From NCBI GenBank assembly GCA_030737835.1, contig CM060850.1:28995716-29059715 (forward strand): a DNA stretch of 64,000 nt. Reading direction: 5' to 3'. The notes below the pieces were generated by a model. It made no database searches and was not told the origin of the DNA. It saw nothing but the letters and a program-made list of their open reading frames with translations. This document shows, one piece after another, positions 38,413 to 49,856 of the stretch (positions are counted from its first letter, which is position 1; each line of letters starts with the position of its first letter). The position numbers and the translations under genes are program-made. This stretch comes from Acorus gramineus. Its lineage: Eukaryota; Streptophyta; Magnoliopsida; Acorales; Acoraceae.

Positions 38413-41400
38413 GAGGATCCTTATAAAATAAAAAAATATTCAAAATATAATTTGCTAAAAAAAAATTGCCATTTCATATGCAAAGACATGATACAATTAA
38501 AAAAAAGTATCAAATATTAATGTAATCTTCATTATAGATTTTCAAAGTATGTTATGATTCTATATGTAAATAAATTGTCAACAAATCCAACTTTAATGAT
38601 TAGTGTTCCAAAAAATAATAATTCAATGCAATAATTATTAAAACAATTATTTAAAAATGTCAAGTTTAAATTTTGAATGTTTAAAAAAAATAGTATTATT
38701 AAACTCCCCAAACAATCAATGATTGCGTTTGTTGAATCTATTCAATTCACACCTATTAGCATTTATTTAATTCACACAATTTTTATTAGCATTCTCTATT
38801 CATTTGGATTTCTCCACTCTATTAATGCCTCGAATAATCAAAGGTCCATAAGATCAACCCGACAAACAAAATATATATAATTCATAGTAACAATGCAATC
38901 CAATAAAAAAAAACATATAAAATACTGCTACACAACAAAAAAAAATTATTGCAAAAAAATGGACATTCAGATTTCAGTTTCGTGTGAACTCAATGATAAA
39001 TCTAATCTCATATGCAAAAACATGATACAATGAAAAAAGTATCAAATATTACCGTAATCTTCATTATTGAATTCCAAAAAAGGCACACCCCAAAATATGT
39101 TATGATTATATATATATATATATATATATACAATAAATTGTCAACAAATCCATTTTTAATTATTAATTTTTTAAAAAATAATAATTCAATGGAATCTTTG
39201 TTAAAACTTTTATTTTAAAATGTCATGTTTAAATTTTTAATGTGTCAAACAAAAACAATATTATTTAACTCCCCAGACAATCAATGCTTAGCATTTGTTG
39301 ACTATTCAATTCACACCGATTAGCTATTTAAATCACACATATTTCATTAGCATTTACTCAATTAACTTTGATTTCTCCACTCTATTAACGCCTTCACTTA
39401 GATTTCTCCATTCTATTAACTTTCCAAAGAATCAATAGTTCATATGATCAACCCAATGCAAATATATTATATATATATATATATATACTCATACAAAAAA
39501 AAAAAAAAACCAAAATGAGATATGAATTTCATGTGAACTCAACAATGAATTTAATCTCAACTACAATTACACAATAAAATAAAAAAACTCAAATATTAGC
39601 ATTATCTTGATTATATATTTACAAAATTGTGATTGCAAATTATACATGCCAAATTAAATGTTAACAAATCATCATAATTATGCCACAAATTAATAATCCA
39701 ATACAATATTTATTAAAACATTCAAAATTCAAAATGTAAACTATTGGGACCCAACTTTATTTTTCATACACATTCAAGAGTTATAAAATAAAATATATAT
39801 CTTTATAAAAAAAAAAGTATATACTCTTCAATCCTAAGAACTTAATGGATGCAATAAATGTTGGAGATGTGATAAGTTTATTCTCCAACAGTGACAACAA
39901 AATAAATATATACTTGGCTACAAAACTCTAAAATAATTGAATAAAATATCTCCTTATCTCCAAGGCAAATCATTCCTCCACGGAAACATCAATTGAATTG
40001 GAAAAAATATTTATCAATTCCGATAGAATAAATGTCATTTACATAGTCACTAATCCAAGTCTTTTCATCTTCTTATTATGTTCCCCCCCCCACCCCCCCA
40101 AATTTATCCCCACATATAAAATGGAAAGAATTTTAATTTGTTGGTTTGTGCATTCTTATATTTTTGATCTTCGATCAACAGTGAGTTATCCTGTAATCTA
40201 AATGGAGTATATTATATATAATTAGTATTTTAAAAAAATTTCTGATTTATATCATTTTTTATATTTAGTAAGACATTGATTGATTGCGGGTTTCAATTTA
40301 TAAAATATGTGAGATGGCGTCACTCTCACATTTATCATCTTTTCAATTTCTATGATTCACTATTTTAATTCTATTTTTCTAAAGATTTATTTCAAATAAC
40401 AAAAGAAAATTAGGGGTTGAAATATCTTTAATGAAGTATTATCACCAAAATTACAATAACAAATATCATCTTATTCCAATATGTAAGGTTTTAGATTCGA
40501 ATAAGATTTTACGCATAGAATTTTTTTCATTATAATTTAATTCCAATATTTTCCTATTCAATTTTTTTTCTCTTTAGTTCCCCATCTTTAATAAAATTTT
40601 CGTTCATTCTCGCATTTTTTCCTTTGTTATCTTAAAAGTAAAAAAAAAAGAAATCTCATATAATTATATTATTTTTCCCTTTACATATGCTTCTTATTTT
40701 CTCTACTCTGGTTGGAAGTAGCACAAGAGTGGAACTTGTATTTATTCATACATCTTTTTCAATATAATTTCATTCTTGTTTTATGATATTTTCATAATCA
40801 AAATAGAGCACTATTTTTTTAAAACCAATAGCGAATTATATCTTCCATGTCCTTTCACTTTATAAGCATTCACTAATCATGAGAATATTTAAGATATCTC
40901 AATATAATTATAGATTAATAAATATATAAACTATTTACTCAATTAAGTAAAATTTTATCCTATATTTTCCTCGAATTAGCTTTTCATGAAAAAAAAAGAA
41001 TATGTAGCCGTCTTCCCTTTCTTTTCAGTAATTTCAAAATGAGTTTTCATTTTTAATGGAAATCATGACAAAAAATAATAATATTTTTTTTTATGGAAAA
41101 GAGTGTGATGTCTTACAAAGGTTAAATTAAAGCTTATTTAGGCATGATCGTGACTATTTTACACTTACCAAAAAAGAAAAAAAATTCACCTAAAACATAG
41201 GTGGTTTAAAAAACATTACCAATAGGGGGGACAGAGCTGGCCCAAAACCATTTTATGTTGAAAAATTAGGAATATATATAATGGATATAATGGTATTTGA
41301 AAGATTTTATGATAGATGTAACAAATATGATGATATCAATTTAAGGTTTATTTAATTTTTAAAATGATTTTATCCATCTTTTATATTATATTTTAAATTT

Positions 41401-44400
41401 TCATATTACTAAAAAAAATTTAAGTTAATCATATCGAGATATTTAAAAAATTTATAATTTCCTCAAATGTGAACTTGGAATTTTAAATTGTCAATAAAAT
41501 TGTGAAAAAAATTAAAATTGTATATTTAAGGCTGAACAGATCCTCAATGTACTACACTAAAAACAATTATACAAAACTGAAATATAAAATAATTTAAAAA
41601 ATCTGAACCCAGTCTTTCTTTCAAATTAAACTTTTTCATTTCATTACAAACATTTCTACAAAAGAAAAAAAAAGGTAAAATTTGAACCTTTGATGATACC
41701 TAGAGGCAGAAGATCAATGAAGATTGACAAGAACCAGAAGAAGCTCCAAATAGTGGCCCAAAAACCCTTCGGAGGCTCCATTAAATCCACATAAAAGGAA
41801 ACACTCAAAGAAATAAAACCCTTCAATCAAAACAAACCAATCTCAAAAACCCATCAAAATCCGACTCCATATCTCCCCCAAAATTCACTCAAAATACAAT
41901 TTTTTTTTGTCATATTAGAAGCAAATAACAACATACCTACATTAAAAGCAACACTGAAAAGGCAATGTTCGGTGTTTAGCTAGGACTTCAAGATGGCACT
42001 CTTAACAGTTTCAAGACCGATATGAGACGGTTTAAACTATCGTCACTGAAAGTGAGGGGATTGAGTGAACTTGGAGGGAGATCAGAGCGGATTCAGTCAA
42101 AGATGTGGTGTTCCTTAAAAAAAGTTTTTTTATTTTATTAGGTCCCTCATGGAGTTTTCTTAAAAGTTTTATCTTTCATTAAGTCCCTCATGTCGTTTAT
42201 ATTTGGAAAGAGTCCTGTTACTTATAGTTTTTTTTTATTTAACCTCAATCCCAATTTTATATGCATCAATAGAAAATCATAAGAATACATACTCATATTA
42301 ATAAGATATATATTTCAATAAAAAAATTAGACAATTTTTTTATAAATATGTTATTTTCATAATCAAAATAGAGTACTATTTTTTAAACTAATACTGAAAT
42401 ATATCTTCCATGTCCTTTCATTTTATAAGCATCCCCTAATCATGAGCATATTTAAGATATCTGAAAATAATTACAGATTAATAAATATATAAACTATTTA
42501 CTCAATTTAAGTAAAATTTTCTATCCTATATTTTCCTCGAATAAGCTTTTCATATAGAAAGAATATGTTGCCATCTTCCCCTTCTTTCAGTAATGTTAAA
42601 AGTAGGTTTTCATTTTTTTATAAATTTATTACGATGGAATTCCATAGATTTTAGATATATATATAAAAGATATTGTGATGCCCATTTAAAGTTTAGTTAT
42701 TTTTTAATATGAATTTATCCGTCTTCTCATTTTTAAATTTTCATTTACATGGTACTTAGAAAATTTTATGTTATTCATATCTAGAAATGGGCAAAAAATT
42801 AATTCCATAGATATTAGGATATATATAATAGACAGATGGTATTCCATAGATTTTAAGATATATGTCAGGGATGTGATGATATCAATTTAATGTTTATTTA
42901 ATGTTAAATTTGATTTTATCCATTACATATTTCAAATTGTTAATAAAATTGTGAAAAATGTTTATATTGTATATTTAAATTTGAATTTTAAATGCATCTT
43001 ATTATGCATATTATCCAAATAACAGAATAAACTTTGAGTTTCAAATATTACATTGAGAGAATTATTTGAAAAATTATAGTAACAAAAAATTATGTCATAC
43101 TCATTTATAAGGTTTAAAATTTGAATAAGATTTGATCTCAAATATTTTTCTAGGATATAACCAAATTTTATGAAATCTATTTAATCTTTCATTAGATATT
43201 ATTCAAATATATTTTATAACATATTTCGATTTTGATATTTTCATAATCAAAATATAGTACAAAATATTTTTGTAATTAAAATAAATGTGTTATCATGATA
43301 TCACAGCTACCAAATTTTAAAATTCCAATATATAATATTAAAAATTCGAATATGATTTTATTTTAATCTATTTAAATTATGAATACGAATTTTACTTTCA
43401 TTACATCATTGTAATCTCATTCATGATTTATTTCAATACATACATTTCATCGTATTTATATGATGACTAATCCAAATATATCATAAAATAATATTAATAA
43501 TTGACATCAATTATAATAAAATTACATTAATATATTTATTAATTTATAATTAAAATTCAATATCATTACATTATGAAGATAAAGGGATACTTATGAAATA
43601 AATGTGTTTTCAAAGTTTTAATATATACCAACTAAAATTATATTAATATATTTATTAAATTATAATTAAATTTGAATATCATAATATTATGAGGATATAA
43701 AGAGATGCACACTGTTATAATATATTTTAAAATTTATGTTGATTATTAAATTTATGTTATAATATAGACGTGAAAAATTTCCTATTAAAACATGTGAGGC
43801 ATCGCCTATTCTTTTGAATAAACCCTCCATATGATGCATGCCGTTTCTTCAATCATATGATGCATGGCATATTACATGTTTAAGCCTTACATATGATGCA
43901 TGCCATTAGTATTTAATTGCTTTACACTTAAATTTTTATTACTGCAATTTATCATTAATTATTACACATTTAGTGTTCAATGTAATTATAGGGAATGCCA
44001 TTTATTGACATAGGATTCCAGATTATTTACGATCATAGTTAACACCATTTATTGTGTATATATGTTTTAAAACCACAACTTTTATACACAAGCAAGAGCA
44101 TGTTACACAATATGTCCCATTGTATTTATACATAAATAATATCAGTTTATATTTACATAATTTATCTAATGATATTTAAATAATAATTTATTAATTATTG
44201 AAAAAATTGATTATTGAAAAAAGTCATTCTTTTTCATGCAACATGTTATTTATTAGATTTACCCCATGTGTCATTTTAGGGGATTTATTTAATTGTATAT
44301 GAAAGATATAGATGTGTCAATTAGGTGATCTTAAAATAGGCTTTTTTAAGTGAATTTATTATGATTGAGTTCCATGCAATTTTGGATATATATAAAAGAT

Positions 44401-45000
44401 ACGATGATATCTATTTAAAGTTAGTTAATTTTCAATATAAATTTATCAATCTTCATTTTTTTTTCCTGTTTGCATGGTGCATAGAAACTTTGATGTTATT
44501 CATATCTAGAAATCATCAAATAATTAATTCCATGTATTTTAGGGATTTTAGGATATATGTAAGTGATGTGATTATATCTATTTAAATTTTTTAAGTTTTT
44601 TTAATGAATGTTTCCATGTTATGAAAATTTCTTATTTTCATTTACATAGTACAAAAAAACTTTGATATTAAATTTTTTGGTCTTATGTGACATCTGTTTA
44701 ACTTTTATCTTTAAATTTGAATGCTAAATCCATTTTGTTATGGTTTACTTTTATAATTCATATTACCCATGAAAATTTTGAGTTTTAAATATCGGTATTA
44801 TCACAAAATTATTGTAATAAATTTTGTTTGATACCAATATATAAGGTTTAAAATTCAAAGGTGAAGCGATCAAATCCTAGAAGCAACATTCTTTAATAAA
44901 AAAAAATATTATGATAAGATTTGAGATCATAGAATTTTATTCTCAGATTTTTCTGACAAAGGACAAGGAATACTCCTTTCATGTATATAAATATTAGGTT

Positions 45001-46080
45001 GCACTAATAATTTAACAAGTTTGATTTCATTTTTAAATCTGTGTTAAATTTCAATTGTTCTTTTTAAAACATATTCGTGTTGGGATGTCCTATACTTAAC
45101 GGGTGGTAAACATTTAAAAAGGAATGAATACGATATTTTAATTTTCTTATAATATTTATTATACCTGCAATTATTTATGACTTTATCTTCTTGTGTTCTT
45201 ATTGCTGTGTATTATCATCGGATTCTTATCCAACTATATCATATTCTATTTCCAGACCACCTTTCAACCAAAACAAGTAAGCTTTTAACATCCCTAAATA
45301 TGATATTAAAAAAAAATTAAATTAAATTCATTCCATATGATGCCCTTCATTCAAGTATTGGAAGGAATTTGTTGCATAACATCCCACGTAATGGATAGGA
45401 GCCCTAATAATTAACTTTGCTTCCTCAAAGAGAAAGTGTTTATGTTTATTGTTGTATTTAGATGATTTATTTATTTATTATACATGTAGGTGTCCTGCAA
45501 CATATATATTTCTGCTACAATGTAGAAAATTAAAGTTGTGCTAATTTAATGATAATGATGAACGTAGTTTAGTTTTATAATAATTTGTTTTTGCAAAAAG
45601 ATCTGGATGGTCAATTTAATGATCTACCAATTGATTTGAAAATTTTCTATTGAGGTATCAATACTCTATCTTATTCTATTTTTTGTGTCAGATTACACAA
45701 GGCCAACAATCCTAAAAAAAAAAAAAATATATGGATCATCTGATCTGTTCCTTAGAAGGCACAGTTTCGAAGAAGAATGATTGGTTTATTTGAGCCTTCA
45801 AGTAGATCAAATATGTATAAATGAATGTGTTTACTTACTTTTAATTAACTATATATATATTGTTTAATTAGATGAAAGTTTAATTGTCCTTGTATTACCA
45901 CACTCACAGCTGATTAAATGACACCCATTATAGAAGATCTGTCGTAGATTAGTTAATTGAGCCTTCAAGAAGGTGGAGCACATTGTTACATAGTAACATG
46001 TCTGGTGTAGATCACATAGAGAGGTAGACATTACAGAACTAATTACTTATCCAATCACCATTTAACCTAATACAAGCCAT
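45001..46080. other. AT-rich intergenic DNA
   Basis: No gene or defined repeat seen. Only short AT tracts and an A-run (45713-45727). Confidence 0.4.
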
Positions 46081-46089
46081 TAATTTTTT

Positions 46090-47027
46090 GGGAAAATCCA
46101 TATAACCCCCTGTAGTCTTCCTGATATCCATTTAACCCCCTGTAATCTCAATATATCTATATAACCCCCTGTAATCACACCATAAATGCGAATAACCCCC
46201 GTGATTAAAAATTCTTTAACAGAGTTGGAATATTTCAGACATATTTCGTTATCTAAACCATGGTTAACAAATATGTATTCTTTTAGCCCTCTAAAAGTAG
46301 CCAATACTTAAAAAAAAAACCTAAAAGAGTATAAAATTAGAAATACGAGGTTTTTTTTAGGGAAAATCCATATAACCCCTGTAAACACACCATAAATGCA
46401 AATAACCTCCCGTGCTTATATTTTTTTTAACAGAATTAGAATATTTCGGACATATTGCGTTATCTAAACCATGGTTAACAAATATGTATTCTTTTAATCC
46501 CCTAAAAACGATCAATATTTCAAAAAAAATCCTCATATTTCTAATTTTACACTCTTTTAAGGTTTTTTCTAAAGTATTGGCTGCTTTCAGAGGGTTAAAA
46601 GCATACATATTTATTAACCATTATTTAGATAATACAATATGTTCGAAATATTCCAATTCTGTTAAAAAAAATTTAACCGCGGGGGGTTATTTGCATTTAT
46701 GGTGTGTTTACAGGGGGGTTATATGGATATATTGAGATTATAGGGGGTTATATGGATATCAGTAAGATTACAAGGGGTTATATGGATTTTTTTCTTTTTT
46801 TTTTAAAGTATTGGTTGTTTTTGGAGGGTTAAAATAATATACAGTTGTTAACCACGGTTTAGATAACTGAATATGCCTAGAATATTCTAACTCAGTTAAA
46901 GAATTTTAAACCGTAGGGGGTTATTTGCATTTATGGTGTGTTTACAGGGGTTTATATGGATATATTGAGATTACAAGGGGTTATATGGATATCAGGAAGA
47001 TTACAGGGGGTTATATGGATTTTTCCC
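46090..47027. mobile_element. Mutator-type foldback MITE (outer element of a nest)
   Basis: The ends GGGAAAATCCATATAACCCC and its complement are flanked by near-matching 9-bp direct repeats, TAATTTTTT (46081-46089) and TAAGTTTTT (47028-47036). A 9-bp duplication and long inverted ends fit Mutator-like elements. The left arm (46090-46350) and right arm (46800-47027) are separated by a second copy of the same family. Confidence 0.75.
46360..46794. mobile_element. Inner copy of the same MITE family
   Basis: A full 435-bp palindromic element with the same ends, sitting at the centre of the 46090 element, with T-rich TTTTTTTTA repeats on both sides. Its arms match the outer arms closely (ATAACCCC, CACCATAAATGC, CATATTGCGTTATCTAAACC), so both copies come from the same burst. 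Confidence 0.7.
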
Positions 47028-47055
47028 TAAGTTTTTCCATATTTCATTTTTTCAG

Positions 47056-47320
47056 ATTTATCCTAAAACTTCTCGTATCTGATGGAGTTAGAACCATTCA
47101 ACTTACTCTTTTTGATGCTTCAGAAATTTTAATTGGTTCAAGAATTCATCATGCTGAATAAAGAGACGAAACACACAATTAAATTCAAATTATGATGTAC
47201 ATATGATTATCGTAATATTTTAAATATGTCATTGCAGAAAAATATCCAATCCAAATTTAATAGAAAAATGGTTTCATGCATTGGGAAAAAGTCCGTCTTT
47301 TTCACTAAACAAAAAAAAAA
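47056..47320 (+). pseudogene. RPA-like OB-fold remnant (Helitron-associated type)
   Basis: After an acceptor (TTTTTTCAG, ending 47055) the frame reads LKLLVSDGVRTIQLTLFD then ASEILIGSRIHHAE and stops at 47159-47161. This resembles the OB-fold of plant RPA1/DUF223 proteins, in which a VSDGTG..xxLFD strand pair and a later LIG motif recur. A second exon-like piece at 47238-47320 (acceptor ATTGCAG) contains KMVSCIGKKSVFF, matching the following strand of that fold. RPA-like genes are carried by many plant Helitrons, which ties this remnant to the repeat block to its left. It is clearly incomplete. Confidence 0.45.
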
Positions 47321-47536
47321 TTAGTGAGAAATTAAGATCGAGCAATGGAACATTGGATTGCTGAGCATATTGAGACTACGTATGATTTTGAAGAAGGCAG
47401 CGAGAGCAACAGTGGATCTAAAAAAAAAGAGTAAGGTATAAAATGATCAACCAAGGTTGTCTTTGGTTGTCTTTCTCTCACGGAAATAACTTTTTTGTCA
47501 AGTTTATAACGTCGAACTTTTAAAAACATGGTTGTT

Positions 47537-47802
47537 AAGTTATTCCCCTTATATGTAACTGATGTAAATTAATGGATATGTGTTCTATACTTTAGTTGTT
47601 GTGTGACATATTTAACATTGTTATTTTCTTCTATTGGAGTGGCTTTAACATTGTTATTTTCTTCTTTCTTCTTTATTTTATAATGATCAACTGTTAAAGT
47701 TATTCCCCTGTTATTTACCTGATATAAGTTAATGGATATGTGTTCTATGCTTAATTGTTGTGTGGAATATTTAACATTGTTATTTTCTTTTATTGGACTG
47801 GT
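47537..47802. repeat. Spaced tandem duplication, unit about 105 bp
   Basis: 47537-47642 and 47700-47802 share GTTATTCCCCT, AATGGATATGTGTTCTAT, GTTGTGTG and TATTTAACATTGTTATTTTC. A partial copy of the CATTGTTATTTTCTTC part lies between them. Confidence 0.8.
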
Positions 47803-48766
47803 TTTCCTTTTTCTTCATTTTCTATTTATCAACTTTCCATTAGTTACTGTTTTCAATTGGTATTAATAATATATATAAGTAAACCTTCCCTTCGTCAATT
47901 CTTTGATGGTGTGGAATCTTTAGACTGTTTTTATCTTATAATCTCTAACTCTGGGTTTTACTAACCCCCATTGTTTTCCATTCACATAGAAATTGATCAA
48001 TCAAGAGCACTTTTTGCATAGAATATTTCTCATCTAACAATTCAACAATTGTATTATTTTTTTAAAAATCATATCATATCATATATAACATCACATCATA
48101 TTATATACATCTTATCATATACTCTCTTTTTTAATCTCACTGGTTATTATTGTTCAAAGTAGTACATAATTTAAATTGTCCATATACATATTTCATTTTG
48201 TAGTTGCATAATGTTATTGTATTTAAATTATTTAACATGAATGAAAAAAAGGGTCTTACACTATATTCATGTGCATTTGCACATACGCAACTACTAGTTT
48301 TTTTAAAGGAACCAAAACACATCGTTTTTCTCAAACAAACACTTTTCAGAACTATTTTTTTTCATTCCTTTGAATCGAAATGTCCCCTTCTTATTATATA
48401 TTTTATTTTTTATCATAGGAGCTCCATGTATATTCGAGTAAGCAACAATCGACCTATCTATTCACGGTTTAACACTTAACAACCGCACTTAACAATCAAA
48501 TCACAGACTTACCCAAAAACATGTTTTTGCATATACATCATCCAAAATCATATTAATTTTTTTTTTATCCCATGTAAAACAAGCTATTTAATTTTATATT
48601 ATTGAAATATTTAAAATTTGTATATAGTTACCGCTTTAGTTCAATTTTATTGGAACTTTTTTAATATGTCCATCAATAACATAAAATTGACAGAGAAAGT
48701 TAGAATACCATTTTTTACTTTTTACTGACTAGCCAAGTATAACATTTTTTCCATTAAAAAAATGAA
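47803..48766. other. AT-rich intergenic DNA
   Basis: No gene seen. A (CATAT)n-like stretch lies at 48067-48120. Short frames here have no recognisable motifs. Confidence 0.4.
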
Positions 48767-49040
48767 GGGATTTTTAATTTTAAGTCCCCACAAACCATCA
48801 TATTTTAGTGATCGATCCCTCCCTTCTTCGTATTTAGGTTTTAGTTCCCAGATTTAAATGATAGTTCCTTTTTAATCCCTGAGAGGGACCTATCCATAAA
48901 TTATTAATTTACTTTTTAGTCCCTGTGAGGGACCTATCCATGAATTATCCTTTAAATCGGGGGACTAAAACCTAAATACGAAGAAGGGAGGGATTGATCA
49001 CTAAATATGATGATTTGTGGGGACTTAAAACTAAAAATCC
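48767..49040. mobile_element. Foldback MITE (AAGTCCC family)
   Basis: A 274-bp palindrome. The left arm (GGATTTTTAATTTTAAGTCC, then CCACAAACCATCATATTTTAGTGATC) pairs almost base for base with the right arm, and the loop holds a smaller duplicated GAGGGACCTATCCAT. It is the same family as the partial element at 61385. Flanks are A-rich, so the target duplication is ambiguous. Confidence 0.8.
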
Positions 49041-49856
49041 AAAAAATAATCATTGTACTTGTAAAATTGAGTGGCATATGAGGTGAATAGGTAAAAAAAA
49101 TACGTTTTTTTACAGTGATTGTGTAGATATAATTAAGTTAGAGTATATAAAAATAAAAAATGATATTAGTATTCTAATTGTTTCTTATAATTTTGTTCTT
49201 CTACTCAACATATTTTACTGAAATGAAAGGGGTCCATGTCAAATTACTTCCTATCACCATTTATCAATCAGATTGGCTCAAATATCAAATCATTTTTATA
49301 TTTTATAAATTTTTATTAACATTTTATTCATTTTTTTATCTATAACTTCTGTATGATAAAGTCAAATAATTAAATCCTATAGAGCATCATCATTTAAAAA
49401 AAAAATTTCTCTATGATAATTGTATAACAAAAAAATTTATTATCATGTTTTTCAATATGAACAACTAAAAATACAATTAAATATAAAATAATTTATCTAA
49501 TGAGTATAGTTATTAATATTAAAATAATTATTTATCTCATTTCCTAAACAAAACTTGGCAATTTTTTTTATTGAGCTGTTCGAATTCAAAATTGGAAATA
49601 AAGGACCAGCGGAGTACAACACGAGCAGCATAAGGCGAAGCACGCGATCTCGCCGCGCTCGAGCATTAAAAACGCGGGAAGACAAGAGGGAAAGAGCGAA
49701 GGCCCCGAAAAGATCTTCTTCAGATTTTCGACCGTTAGCCCTCCCCTTCCCGCCCTCTCTCTCTCTCTCTCTCTCGAACAACAAAAACCCTAAAATCCTC
49801 CAAGAATCAATCAATACCAAGAAACCTAGCAGTGAAAACCCATTGATATCGCTGCG
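49041..49856 (+). promoter_or_regulatory. Promoter and leader of the CDC20-like gene
   Basis: The distal part is AT-rich. From about 49600 base composition rises sharply (ACGCGGGAAG, CTTCCCGCC, a (CT)n tract at 49757-49774). CCGTT at 49732-49736 within GACCGTTAGCC is, on the other strand, CTAACGGTC, an MSA-like element as found in G2/M-phase genes. The two (C)TTCCCGC words resemble E2F sites at one mismatch. These fit a cell-cycle promoter, by inference. Confidence 0.5.

Larger units (their letters stand above)
33997..45000. mobile_element. Repeat-dense block, probable Helitron-derived (ends not closed)
   Basis: About 11 kb of very AT-rich DNA made largely of diverged copies of a few units. 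It opens with TCTATATTACTATATAAAAG, which resembles plant Helitron 5' ends, followed by runs such as CCATTTGACCATTTTGCCC. Recurrent units: (a) CCATGAAAATCCATTCACAT-type, at 34120, 38129, 38271 and 43400; (b) TTTCTCCACTCTATTAA followed by AATCAATAG, at 35200, 38810 and 39380; (c) AGATTTTAGGATATATATAA with ATCTATTTAAAGTTTA, at 34670, 36450, 36603, 36770, 41265, 42640, 42825, 44358 and 44530. I did not find the 3' hairpin plus CTRR expected of a Helitron, so the right end and the number of nested elements are unknown. Confidence 0.45.

Noticed and set aside
34000-46000. Direct-repeat array considered as CRISPR or satellite
   Set aside because: Units are unequal, diverged and dispersed in a plant nuclear context; no regular repeat-spacer pattern.
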